Source: Devosia sp. | GTDB taxonomy: Bacteria > Pseudomonadota > Alphaproteobacteria > Rhizobiales > Devosiaceae | NCBI GenBank assembly: GCA_016793415.1 | Contig: JAEUMC010000401.1 | Span: forward strand, 1 to 7,297 | Direction of reading: 5' to 3' | DNA length: 7,297 nucleotides | Made by a program: the position numbers and the translations under genes | Shown: in pieces, positions 1 through 6,282 of the stretch | Layout of the letters: each line of letters opens with the position of its first letter | Numbering within the stretch: the stretch's first letter is position 1 | Notes under the pieces: model-generated | Seen by the model: the letters and a program-made list of their open reading frames with translations, nothing else | Told to the model about the DNA's origin: nothing | The model's database searches: none

Positions 1-193
1 GCACTTCAACTACTCGGCGCCCAACTCGCGCTGGGGCGAATACTTCGTCGGCGGCGCCCCCGGCATCCCGCTCAAGCACACCAACAACTACCCCGGCATG
101 GCCGTCCCCAAGGACGGCTACGTCGTGGTCAGCGACGAACCCGGCTTCGGCCACGGGTTGTCGAAGGACGCCATCGAGAAGATGGCGCTGTGA
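1..193 (+). CDS. C-terminal end of an enolase-superfamily (mandelate racemase/muconate lactonizing-like) protein, probable sugar-acid dehydratase; 5' part outside window
   Basis: The frame starting at base 2 is open for 63 codons to TGA at 191-193. The tail reads HFNYSAPNSRWGEYFVGGAP, then a short Pro-rich stretch, then DGYVVVSDEPGFGHGLSKD. An Asn-Ser/Thr and an aromatic-x-Glu-Phe/Tyr segment, followed by a DG...DEPGFG motif just before the stop, is the usual C-terminal pattern of MR/MLE-type members of the enolase superfamily, such as aldonate dehydratases (rhamnonate or galactonate type). That family uses Mg2+ to remove water from sugar acids, giving 2-keto-3-deoxy acids in the cytoplasm. 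The metal ligands and catalytic Lys/His lie upstream of the window, so the substrate cannot be judged and even activity is assumed. It points the same way as the transporter, and a hairpin after the stop may separate the two transcripts. The family call is from pattern memory; other enolase-superfamily activities are possible. Confidence 0.65.
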   Translation, partial: HFNYSAPNSRWGEYFVGGAPGIPLKHTNNYPGMAVPKDGYVVVSDEPGFGHGLSKDAIEKMAL

Positions 194-207
194 CGGACGC
201 CGCGAGA

Positions 208-230
208 GGCCGGGGCGGGAGGCCCCGGTT
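208..230 (+). terminator. GC-rich hairpin after the dehydratase-like gene, possible weak intrinsic terminator
   Basis: Bases 210-216 (CCGGGGC) pair perfectly with 222-228 (GCCCCGG) around a 5-base loop. Two G-T wobble pairs (208-209 with 229-230) extend the stem. It begins 14 bases after the stop codon at 191-193. Only TT, then CTCC, follows, so the T-tract of a good Rho-independent terminator is missing. It may end or attenuate transcription, or only protect the 3' end of the message. Confidence 0.45.
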
Positions 231-288
231 CTCCGCGGCAACGATCAGGCGGCGGGACTTGCGCCCCGCCTCCGAACGACCAGCAAAC

Positions 289-302
289 GGCCGGAACCGG
301 CC
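289..302. promoter_or_regulatory. Perfect inverted repeat directly upstream of the binding-protein ribosome site
   Basis: GGCCGG-AA-CCGGCC is a perfect 6+6 inverted repeat with a 2-base centre, ending two bases before the AGGAGG site. It could be an operator half-site pair for the locus regulator, or an RNA stem (five pairs with a GAAC loop) that affects access to the ribosome site. A second small stem, GGCGGG (251-256) with CCCGCC (265-270), lies upstream in the same leader. I see no convincing -35/-10 promoter between 231 and 304, so the promoter is not placed. In DNA this GC-rich, short palindromes also arise by chance. Confidence 0.3.
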
Positions 303-304
303 AG

Positions 305-310
305 AGGAGG
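305..310 (+). promoter_or_regulatory. Strong Shine-Dalgarno site of the binding-protein gene
   Basis: AGGAGG lies six bases before the ATG at 317. It is the best ribosome site in the window and fixes the start of the binding protein. Its strength fits a protein that must be made in excess over the membrane complex. Confidence 0.85.
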
Positions 311-316
311 ACCATT

Positions 317-403
317 ATGAACCATAGATCCCTGCGGCAGCATCTGCTCGGCGGCGCCATAGCGCTGCTGGCGGCGCCGCTCCTGGCATCGACCGCCCTT
401 GCC
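317..403 (+). other. Sec signal peptide of the binding protein
   Basis: The first 29 codons give a positively charged N region, a Leu/Ala-rich core and an A-L-A cleavage motif, predicting a mature N-terminus at Q30. There is no lipobox cysteine, so the protein should be free in the periplasm rather than a lipoprotein. Confidence 0.85.
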
Positions 404-2098
404 CAGGTGGCCGACATGCCGCGCAACGAAACCCTGGTGCTGACCCCGTGGGGCGACCAGCCGGCGCAGTTCGCCAACACCGAAAACTGGCACCCCTACC
501 TGACCTCAGTCACCCACCAGCGCGACGTGATGCAGATCACCATTAACGAGGCGCTGTTCTACACCAACCTCAATGACGGCAAGCTGATCCCCTGGCAGGC
601 CGAGAGCTTCGAGTATGCGCCCGATTTCATGAGCGCCTCGATCAAGCTGCGCGACGGGGTCGAGTGGTCGGATGGCCAGAAGTTCACCGCCGACGACGTC
701 AAGTTCACCCTTGAGGCGGTGCGCGATGCCCCGCCGGAAGTCGGTGGCTCGGCGGCGTTCAAGGAGTGGATCAAGGACGTCACCGTCGTCGATCCGCTCA
801 ACGTCACCATCAACTTCAACAAGGCGGCGCCGCGCTTCGTCCGCGACTTCCTGGCGCTCGGGCACGAGAACCACTACCCGATCCTGCCCAAGCACATCTG
901 GGAAGGCCAGGATATCGCGACCTTCACCAACTACGATCCGGCCAAGGGCTGGCCGGTCGGCACCGGCGCCTACAAGCTGGTTTCGACCACCAACCAGCAG
1001 GAAATCTTCGATCGCCGCGATGACTGGTGGGGCGCCAAGGTCGGCTTCCAGGATCTGCCGGCCCCCAAGCGCATCACCCTCGTCCCGGTATCGAGCGATG
1101 ACGCCATGGGCCAGTTGCACATCGCCAATCAGATCGATGGCGGCCGGCAACTGCTGATCGGCACCTTCGAGGCGGCCCGCGCCCAGAACGACAAGCTGAG
1201 CTCGTGGAATGCCGAGGGCCCGAACTGGGGCGCTCCCGATGGCTGCGACTATTCGCTGGTGTTCAACCAGATGCGCGAGCCGTGGAACGACGTGAACGTC
1301 CGCTACGCCATCAACTACGCCATCGATCGCGCCGCCATCAACGACATCGGCTACGAGGGCGGCCAGAAGCCGGTGACCTTCGCCTTCTCCAACTACATGG
1401 CCGGCACCTGGCTCGGCGAGGGCAGCCCGCTCAAGGCCGTGCTCGATAAGTACAACCTCGACAACCCCGACCCGGCCAAGGTCGAGGAGTACATGACCAA
1501 GTCGGGCTACTCCAAGGATGCCAATGGCCTGTGGGGCAAGGACGGCAAGCCGCTCACCGTGACGGTGCGCACGCCGGCCTTCATCCAGCCGACGCTGGCC
1601 CCCTTGACCCAGCAGTTGAAGAACGCCGGCTTCGATGCGGTGCAGGCTCCGGTGGACGATACCTGGCTGCCCGACATCCAGTCGGGCAACTTCGACACCA
1701 TGATCTTCGTCCATTGCGGCTCGCTCTCCGAACCGCTGGAGACCCTGCAGCACTACCACTCGAAGTTCGCCCGGCCGCTCGGGGAGAACATCCCGAACGC
1801 CATCGCCGCCTCGCGTTACATGAACCCGGAATATGACAAGCTGATCGATGCCATGGACGCCGTTCCGGCCAGCACCGATCCCAACTCCGAGTACATGAAG
1901 AACGCCGTCGCGGCCCTCGACATCGCACTGCGCGACCTGCCGCAGATCGACATGCTCGAGGAATACCACGTGGTGACCTTCAACAACACCTACTGGACCG
2001 GCTGGCCGTCGGCGACCGACCCCTACGTTGCCCCGTACACCCCGTGGGAAGCGTTCAACGTGGTGATCCACAACCTGAAGCCGACCGGCGCGCAGTAA
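317..2098 (+). CDS. Periplasmic substrate-binding protein, family 5 (Opp/Dpp type), probable oligosaccharide or sugar binder
   Basis: A 593-residue secreted protein that captures a solute in the periplasm and delivers it to the permease pair encoded next. Residues 1-29 form a Sec signal peptide: basic start (R4, R7), hydrophobic core at about 10-28, and ALA before Q30. The mature part has hallmarks of the SBP_bac_5 family: LRDGVEWSDGQKFTADDVKF at 111-130 and the GTGAYKL segment at 215-221. Asn/Trp/Tyr-rich stretches and the late YWTGWP motif (559-564) followed by DPY and PYTPW resemble members of this family that bind oligosaccharides. That likeness is an impression, not an alignment. Length is at the long end for the family (usually about 500-600). 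The mature chain has just two cysteines, C310 and C467, which could form a disulfide. The ATG at 317 is supported by AGGAGG and by the signal peptide. A peptide ligand remains possible; the flanking sugar enzymes favour a carbohydrate. Confidence 0.93.
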   Translation: MNHRSLRQHLLGGAIALLAAPLLASTALAQVADMPRNETLVLTPWGDQPAQFANTENWHPYLTSVTHQRDVMQITINEALFYTNLNDGKLIPWQAESFEYAPDFMSASIKLRDGVEWSDGQKFTADDVKFTLEAVRDAPPEVGGSAAFKEWIKDVTVVDPLNVTINFNKAAPRFVRDFLALGHENHYPILPKHIWEGQDIATFTNYDPAKGWPVGTGAYKLVSTTNQQEIFDRRDDWWGAKVGFQDLPAPKRITLVPVSSDDAMGQLHIANQIDGGRQLLIGTFEAARAQNDKLSSWNAEGPNWGAPDGCDYSLVFNQMREPWNDVNVRYAINYAIDRAAINDIGYEGGQKPVTFAFSNYMAGTWLGEGSPLKAVLDKYNLDNPDPAKVEEYMTKSGYSKDANGLWGKDGKPLTVTVRTPAFIQPTLAPLTQQLKNAGFDAVQAPVDDTWLPDIQSGNFDTMIFVHCGSLSEPLETLQHYHSKFARPLGENIPNAIAASRYMNPEYDKLIDAMDAVPASTDPNSEYMKNAVAALDIALRDLPQIDMLEEYHVVTFNNTYWTGWPSATDPYVAPYTPWEAFNVVIHNLKPTGAQ

Positions 2099-2116
2099 GC
2101 GCCGAGCCGTGATCAC

Positions 2117-2144
2117 GCGGATGGCGGCAGATGCTGCCATCCGC
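2117..2144 (+). other. Strong hairpin just after the binding-protein stop codon
   Basis: Bases 2117-2128 pair with 2133-2144 over 12 positions (eleven Watson-Crick, one G-T at 2126/2135) around an AGAT loop. It starts 18 bases after the TAA at 2096-2098. No T-tract follows, so a standard Rho-independent terminator is unlikely. Its place between binding protein and permease suggests a 3'-end stabiliser or partial terminator that raises binding-protein yield over the membrane parts. The pairing is read directly; the role is inferred. Confidence 0.6.
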
Positions 2145-2197
2145 AACCACTCTCCACCAGGACTTTGCCCGTGACACCAAGCGTTGCCCCACCCACC

Positions 2198-2224
2198 GGG
2201 TCATTCCGGCGAAGGCCGGAACCC
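2198..2224. repeat. REP-like palindrome of a dispersed intergenic repeat type
   Basis: TTCCGGC (2204-2210) pairs with GCCGGAA (2215-2221) around a GAAG loop. After a 3-base TCA bulge, GGG (2198-2200) pairs with CCC (2222-2224). The stretch around ATTCCGGCGAAGGCCGGAA, which reads VIPAKAGTH in one frame and GLRRND on the other strand, is a sequence I recognise as common between genes of many alpha- and other proteobacteria. It occurs once here, so copy number cannot be shown from this window. Confidence 0.65.
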
Positions 2225-2270
2225 ATCCTGAGATGCGGACTGTCGCACGTGGCTGCGCAGGGCACCCTCT

Positions 2271-2297
2271 TGCCTTCTCCCACAAGGGGAGAAGGCA
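2271..2297. repeat. Perfect 11-bp hairpin of the second dispersed intergenic repeat type
   Basis: TGCCTTCTCCC (2271-2281) pairs perfectly with GGGAGAAGGCA (2287-2297) around an ACAAG loop. The core, CCTTCTCCCACAAGGGGAGA (SPLVGEG on the reverse strand), is another sequence I recognise as a frequent intergenic element in Rhizobiales. It sits 43 bases before the first permease ATG and is not followed by a T-tract. Together with the palindrome at 2198-2224 it looks like a composite mobile-type repeat inserted between the binding-protein and permease genes. Confidence 0.65.
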
Positions 2298-2329
2298 CTC
2301 CCTTCATGGCCGGTGGCTTGGCCGCGCTC

Positions 2330-2333
2330 GAGG
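2330..2333 (+). promoter_or_regulatory. Shine-Dalgarno site deciding the first permease start
   Basis: GAGG lies seven bases before the ATG at 2341. The same frame is open further upstream to about 2131, but that extension only translates the intergenic hairpins and repeats. This site and the permease-like N-terminus MSRELVRYLLTRFGQ make 2341 the real start. Confidence 0.7.
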
Positions 2334-2340
2334 TCCCCCG

Positions 2341-3345
2341 ATGAGCCGCGAACTCGTCCGCTACCTGCTCACCCGCTTCGGTCAGTTGCTGCTGATCGTC
2401 TTCGTCGCGGTCAGCATCAACTTCATCATTCCGCGGCTGCTCCCCGGTGACCCGGTGCAGACGGCGCTGGCCCGGCTGCAGGCCACCGGCGGCGCGCAGA
2501 ACGTCGATATCCAGGCGGTTTCGGCTGCCTATCGCGCCAAGTACGGGCTCGATGCGCCGGTTATCGAGCAGTATTTCAACTACTGGCTCGACCTGTTTCG
2601 GCTCGATCTGGGCGTATCGTTCGCCAACTTCCCCGAAAAAGTCTCGACCATGATCGGCAATGCCCTGCCCTGGTCGGTGAGCCTCCTGGCAGTGGCGACG
2701 CTCATCGCCTTCGCCACCGGCTCGCTGCTCGGGGCGCGTCTCGCCTGGCCGACGGCCGGGCGCGGCATCAAGGCCTTCGTGCCGTTGATGATGATCCTGA
2801 CTTCGATCCCGTTCTACCTGCTCGCCATCATCCTCATCTACTTCTTCGCCGTGGTGCTGAAGTGGTTCCCGCCGGCCGGCGGCGTCGATACCACCCGCAT
2901 CATGCGGTTCGACTGGGCCACCACCGAGGATGTGCTGAAGCACGCGTTCCTGCCCTGCCTCGCCATCGTCCTGGGCAATATCGGCTTCTGGGCGCTGGGC
3001 ATGCGCAGCCAGATGGTCTCGGTCTTGGGCGAGGACTACATCACCTTCGCCGAAGCCAAGGGGCTGCACCCGCGCCGCATCTTCGTCTGGTACGGCATGC
3101 GCAACGCGCTGCTGGCGCAGATCACCGCCCTCGCCCTGTCGCTCGGCTCGGTGGTTTCCGGCGCGGTGCTGGTCGAGGTGATCTTCAACTATCCGGGGCT
3201 CGGCTCCCTGCTCTACGTCGCCATCCGCGGCCAGGACTACTTCGTCATCCAGGGCGTGGTGCTGATGCTCATCGTCTCGCTCGCGGTGCTGCTGTTCCTC
3301 GTCGACCTGATCTACCCCCTGCTTGACCCGAGGATCCGGCGATGA
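2341..3345 (+). CDS. ABC importer inner-membrane permease, OppB/DppB type
   Basis: A 334-residue membrane protein, one half of the channel of the Opp-type importer. It starts RYLLTRFGQLLLIVF, the typical OppB opening with the first helix at about 11-31. FIIPRLLPGDPVQ (28-40) is the family's conserved PGDP segment at the end of that helix. Further helices lie at about 110-132, 145-172, 203-225, 262-283 and 306-328, giving six. The ATPase-contacting EAA loop is at about 230-257 (EDYITFAEAKGLHPRRIF, then RNALL). VEVIFNYPGLGSLLYVAI (278-295) is the usual OppB periplasmic/late-helix motif, and the chain ends YPLLDPRIRR. Length is normal for the family (about 300-340). The gene follows the binding-protein gene after 242 bases of hairpins and overlaps the next gene by four bases (ATGA at 3342-3345), so the pair is probably translationally coupled. 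Substrate is set mainly by the binding protein; the permease does not reveal it. Confidence 0.95.
   Translation: MSRELVRYLLTRFGQLLLIVFVAVSINFIIPRLLPGDPVQTALARLQATGGAQNVDIQAVSAAYRAKYGLDAPVIEQYFNYWLDLFRLDLGVSFANFPEKVSTMIGNALPWSVSLLAVATLIAFATGSLLGARLAWPTAGRGIKAFVPLMMILTSIPFYLLAIILIYFFAVVLKWFPPAGGVDTTRIMRFDWATTEDVLKHAFLPCLAIVLGNIGFWALGMRSQMVSVLGEDYITFAEAKGLHPRRIFVWYGMRNALLAQITALALSLGSVVSGAVLVEVIFNYPGLGSLLYVAIRGQDYFVIQGVVLMLIVSLAVLLFLVDLIYPLLDPRIRR
3330..3333 (+). promoter_or_regulatory. Shine-Dalgarno site of the second permease
   Basis: GAGG, within the last codons of the first permease gene, lies eight bases before the ATG at 3342. It supports the overlapping ATGA start and coupled translation of the two channel halves. 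Confidence 0.6.
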
Positions 3346-4202
3346 GCTTTCTGACTTCCCTTCGCCGCAACTACGAGCAGGGCCGGATCAGCGGCGTGCT
3401 GCTGCTGGGGCTCGGCATCCTCCTCGCCATCGTGCTGTTCAGCGCCATCGGCCCGATGTTCGTCGATGCCGTCAACGCCCAGGTGGGCGCCGTCAGGCCG
3501 CGGAAGCCACCGGGGGCGGAGTATTTCCTCGGCACGGATTCGCAGGGTCGCGACATGTGGACCCTCCTGATCTACGCCACGCCCAACACGCTGAAGATGG
3601 GGCTGATCGCCGGCTTCATCGGCGTCGGCGTCGGCACCGCGCTCGGCCTGATCGCCGGCCATTTCGGCGGCATCGTCGATGCCGTGATCCGGGTGATCTC
3701 CGATGCGCTTTTGACCGTGCCGGCCATCGCCATCCTCGTCATCATCGCCGGCAATATCGACCGCATGAACACCGTGATCATGGCGCTGGTGGTGGCCTCG
3801 CTCGGCTGGATGTTCACCACCCGCACGGTGCGCGCCCAGGTGCTCACCATCCGCGAGAAATCCTATGTCGAAGTGGCGCGGGTGAACGGCGAGAGCCAGT
3901 GGGAGATCCTCTTCACCGAGATCATGCCCAACCTGATGCCCTATATCGTCGCCAGCTTCGTCGGCACCGTCTCGGGCTCGATCCTCGCGGTGATCGGCCT
4001 CGAGGCGCTCGGCCTCGGCGCGCTCGACGAGATGACGCTCGGCAACACCATCTACTGGAGCCAGCAATCCTCCGCCGTGCTGCGCGGCTACTGGTGGTGG
4101 TGGGGTCCGCCGATCGTGGTGATCGCCCTGATCTTCATCGGCCTGTTCCTGACTTCGGTCGGCTTCGACCGCTTTGCCAACCCCAAGCTGGCGAGGCGCT
4201 GA
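3342..4202 (+). CDS. ABC importer inner-membrane permease, OppC/DppC type
   Basis: A 286-residue partner of the first permease, forming the heterodimeric channel. The first helix is at about 17-40. It is followed by the family's periplasmic motif LGTDSQGRDMWTLLIYAT (63-80), then helices at about 84-106, 115-137, 143-160, 202-225 and 255-275. The EAA loop runs at about 171-200 (REKSYVEVARVNGESQWEIL, then MPNLMPY). The usual alanine/serine of the EAA core is here VARVNGES, a modest departure that keeps the key glycine. Four tryptophans in a row (251-254, WWWWGPP) precede the last helix; a Trp-rich stretch there is common in OppC relatives. Length matches the family (about 270-300). It overlaps the preceding gene by four bases and the following ATPase gene by one base (TGATG at 4200-4204), consistent with a single polycistronic message. 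Confidence 0.95.
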   Translation: MSFLTSLRRNYEQGRISGVLLLGLGILLAIVLFSAIGPMFVDAVNAQVGAVRPRKPPGAEYFLGTDSQGRDMWTLLIYATPNTLKMGLIAGFIGVGVGTALGLIAGHFGGIVDAVIRVISDALLTVPAIAILVIIAGNIDRMNTVIMALVVASLGWMFTTRTVRAQVLTIREKSYVEVARVNGESQWEILFTEIMPNLMPYIVASFVGTVSGSILAVIGLEALGLGALDEMTLGNTIYWSQQSSAVLRGYWWWWGPPIVVIALIFIGLFLTSVGFDRFANPKLARR

Positions 4203-5236
4203 TGTCTGCCCTGCAGGACGCCAAACCCATCCTCGTCGTCAAAGACCTCAACGTGCACTACGACACCGGCAAGGGCCCGGCCAAGGCGGTGAACGACGTG
4301 TCGTTCTCGCTCAAACCCGGCGAGCGGCTCGGGCTGATCGGCGAAAGCGGTTCGGGCAAGACCACCATGGCGACAGCGCTGATGCGCCTGACCCGCGCCC
4401 CCGGTCGCATTGCCGGCGGCTCGGTGGAGCTCGATGGCCGCGACATCCTCAAAATGAGCACCAAAGAGTTGCGCGAGACCCGGCTGCGCGACATCGCGCT
4501 GATCCCGCAGGGAGCGATGAGTTCGCTCAACCCGGTGATGCGGCTCGAGGAACAGATGATCGACGCCATCCTCGCCCACCGGCCGGGATTGAAGCGCGCC
4601 GAGCTCGATGCCCGGGTGCAGGAGCTGTTGAAGAATGTCGGCCTCGCCCCGGAAGTAGCGCGCCGCTATCCGCACGAACTCTCGGGCGGCATGAAGCAGC
4701 GCGCCGCCATGGCCATCGCCACCTCGCTCTCGCCCAAGGTGATCGTCGCGGACGAGCCGACCAGCGCCCTCGACGTGGTGGTGCAGCGCCAGGTGATGCA
4801 GACGCTGGGCCGCCTGCAGGATGGGCTTGGCGCCGCCGTGGTGCTGATCGGCCACGATATGGGGCTGATCGCCCAGTTCGCCGATACGGTCGGCGTCATG
4901 TATGCCGGCAAGCTCGTCGAAATCGGCCCGGTGCGCCAGATGATCGAGAGCCCGAAACACCCTTACACCCGGCTCCTCGTCGACAGCCTCCCCGGCATCG
5001 AGGTGAAGCGCGAGCTGACCGGCATCCCCGGCCTGCCGCCGCCGCTGGTCGACCTGCCGCCCGGCTGCAGCTTCAACCCGCGCTGCCCGCTCGCCTTCGA
5101 GCGCTGCCGGCGCGAGACGCCACTGCTGCAGCAGGTGGGGCCGGGCCAGAGCGCCGCCTGCCACCTCTATCCCGAGCACGCCGCCTTGCCGCCGCTGCCG
5201 CCGATGACACGTGCCCACCAGGAGCTCCGCCCGTGA
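4202..5236 (+). CDS. ABC importer ATPase, OppD/DppD type
   Basis: A 344-residue cytoplasmic ATPase that drives the importer as a heterodimer with the next gene product. Motifs in order: Walker A GESGSGKT (47-54), Q-loop Q103 in IPQGAMSSLNP, signature LSGGMKQR (160-167), Walker B VIVADEP with E185, D-loop SALD (188-191) and switch H218 in LIGHD. All catalytic residues are present. The oligo_HPY-type C-terminal domain (about 240-344) carries four cysteines, C289, C295, C302 and C320. In Opp/Dpp ATPases this set is known to bind a [4Fe-4S] cluster; here that is inferred. ATG 4202 overlaps the TGA of the second permease gene by one base and has GAGG (4193-4196) five bases upstream. A longer open frame to about 3323 only shadows the permease. 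The tail is Pro-rich and ends against the GTGA start of the next gene. Confidence 0.95.
   Translation: MSALQDAKPILVVKDLNVHYDTGKGPAKAVNDVSFSLKPGERLGLIGESGSGKTTMATALMRLTRAPGRIAGGSVELDGRDILKMSTKELRETRLRDIALIPQGAMSSLNPVMRLEEQMIDAILAHRPGLKRAELDARVQELLKNVGLAPEVARRYPHELSGGMKQRAAMAIATSLSPKVIVADEPTSALDVVVQRQVMQTLGRLQDGLGAAVVLIGHDMGLIAQFADTVGVMYAGKLVEIGPVRQMIESPKHPYTRLLVDSLPGIEVKRELTGIPGLPPPLVDLPPGCSFNPRCPLAFERCRRETPLLQQVGPGQSAACHLYPEHAALPPLPPMTRAHQELRP
5220..5224 (+). promoter_or_regulatory. Shine-Dalgarno site deciding a GTG start for the second ATPase
   Basis: AGGAG lies eight bases before GTG 5233, which overlaps the TGA of the first ATPase gene as GTGA. The same frame stays open back to 4174, but that extension only translates the first ATPase gene out of frame. 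Family alignment by eye (start, then IEMRGVTKTYG) also favours 5233. Confidence 0.75.
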
Positions 5237-6255
5237 CCGCACTCATTGAAATGCGTGGCGTCACCAAGACCTATGGCGCCTTCACCGCGCTCAACGACGT
5301 CACCCTGTCGCTATCCGACACCAGCCCGTCGATGACTGCGGTCGCCGGCGAGAGCGGCAGCGGCAAGACCACCCTGGCGCGCATGATGCTGGGCTTCATC
5401 AACCCCTCGCATGGCCAGGTGCTCTACCAGGGCAAGGATGTGGCCAGGATGACCGGCGCCGAGCAGCGGCAGTTCCGCCGCGAGGTGCAGCCGGTGTTCC
5501 AGGATCCGTTCGACGTGTTCAACCCGTTCTACCGGATCGACCACGTGCTCGAGACCCCGGTGAAGCGCTACAAACTCGCCGACACTCAGCAGCAGGCGCG
5601 CGCCATGATCGAGGACGCGCTGAAGCGCGTCGGGTTGCGGCCGCAGGATACGCTCGGCCGCTTCCCGCACGAGCTGTCGGGTGGCCAGCGCCAGCGCATC
5701 ATGGTGGCTCGCGCCGTGCTGCTCCGGCCCAAGCTGATCGTCGCCGACGAGCCGGTGTCGATGGTCGATGCGTCGCTGCGCGCCACCATCCTCGATGAGC
5801 TGAAGACGCTCAACCGCGAGCTCGGCATCTCGATCGTCTACATCACCCACGACCTGACCACCGCGTTCCAGATCTGCGACAACATCCTGATCCTCTATCG
5901 CGGCAACGTCTCGGAAGCCGGCGCGGTGGAGCGGGTGATCGGCGCGCCCAAGCACCCCTACTCGCAGCTGCTGGTCTCCTCCATTCCACTGCCGGACCTT
6001 TCCAAAGCCTGGGGCGGCGAGGAGATCCCGGTGTCGGAGGCATCGGCGGCGCGCGCCAACCCCGGCTGCAAGTTCGCGCCGCGCTGCCCGCATGTCATGG
6101 AGATGTGTTGGGACAACTTGCCACCCAAATACGTGCCCGACAGCCAGCGGCTCGCCACCTGCTTCCTCTACCGCGACGCCCCGGTCTCGGCGAGCGACGA
6201 CGTCGCCTCGGCGTTTCGGCCGCCCGACAGAAAAACCGTTGCTGTCGCCCCCTAA
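5233..6255 (+). CDS. ABC importer ATPase, OppF/DppF type
   Basis: A 340-residue second ATPase of the importer, beginning at GTG. Motifs in order: a core opening IEMRGVTKTYGAF (5-17), Walker A GESGSGKT (39-46), Q-loop Q90 in VFQDPFDVFNPFYR, signature LSGGQRQR (148-155), Walker B LIVADEP with E173, D-loop SMVDASL (176-182) and switch H206 in ITHD. Both catalytic sites of the heterodimer therefore look intact. The D-loop reads SMVD rather than SALD, a variant I associate with this Opp-like subgroup. The C-terminal domain has C279, C285, C292 and C310, with the same spacing as in the partner ATPase (5, 6 and 17 residues between), so each may carry a [4Fe-4S] cluster. The last 25 residues are a loose Ala/Ser/Asp/Pro tail with no obvious fold. 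The stop is 27 bases before the aldo/keto reductase gene, which is probably in the same transcript. Confidence 0.95.
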   Translation: MTALIEMRGVTKTYGAFTALNDVTLSLSDTSPSMTAVAGESGSGKTTLARMMLGFINPSHGQVLYQGKDVARMTGAEQRQFRREVQPVFQDPFDVFNPFYRIDHVLETPVKRYKLADTQQQARAMIEDALKRVGLRPQDTLGRFPHELSGGQRQRIMVARAVLLRPKLIVADEPVSMVDASLRATILDELKTLNRELGISIVYITHDLTTAFQICDNILILYRGNVSEAGAVERVIGAPKHPYSQLLVSSIPLPDLSKAWGGEEIPVSEASAARANPGCKFAPRCPHVMEMCWDNLPPKYVPDSQRLATCFLYRDAPVSASDDVASAFRPPDRKTVAVAP

Positions 6256-6282
6256 TTTTCATCCAACCCATTGCGACCATCC

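Noticed and set aside
2117..2144. Hairpin as a classic Rho-independent terminator
   Set aside because: No T-tract follows the stem, and the permease genes downstream need the same message unless an unseen promoter exists, so it is listed as a hairpin, not a terminator.
506..2146. 546-codon open frame on the minus strand opposite the binding-protein gene
   Set aside because: It is the antisense shadow of a real gene in GC-rich DNA. Its translation is Val/Arg/Gly/Asp/His-rich with no family motif, and the + strand has a signal peptide, ribosome site and family hallmarks.
2113..3069. 318-codon minus-strand open frame across the gap and first permease
   Set aside because: It combines repeat-derived sequence (SPLVGEG, GLRRND) with the antisense of the permease gene; no recognisable protein.
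4091..4105. TGG triplet run as a microsatellite or slippage site
   Set aside because: It is only four TGG codons encoding WWWW in a Trp-rich segment expected for this permease family; the frame is intact.
3323..4201. Upstream extension of the first ATPase frame through the second permease gene
   Set aside because: The translation is Arg/His/Gly/Asp-rich frame-shadow. The ATG at 4202 with its ribosome site and family-like N-terminus is the true start, so this is not a fusion protein.
4088..5242. 384-codon minus-strand open frame opposite the first ATPase
   Set aside because: It is low-complexity His/Arg/Ala/Gly-rich shadow coding. The + strand frame has every ABC ATPase motif.
5311..6093. 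260-codon minus-strand open frame opposite the second ATPase
   Set aside because: It is the antisense of a clear ATPase gene and shows no motif of its own.
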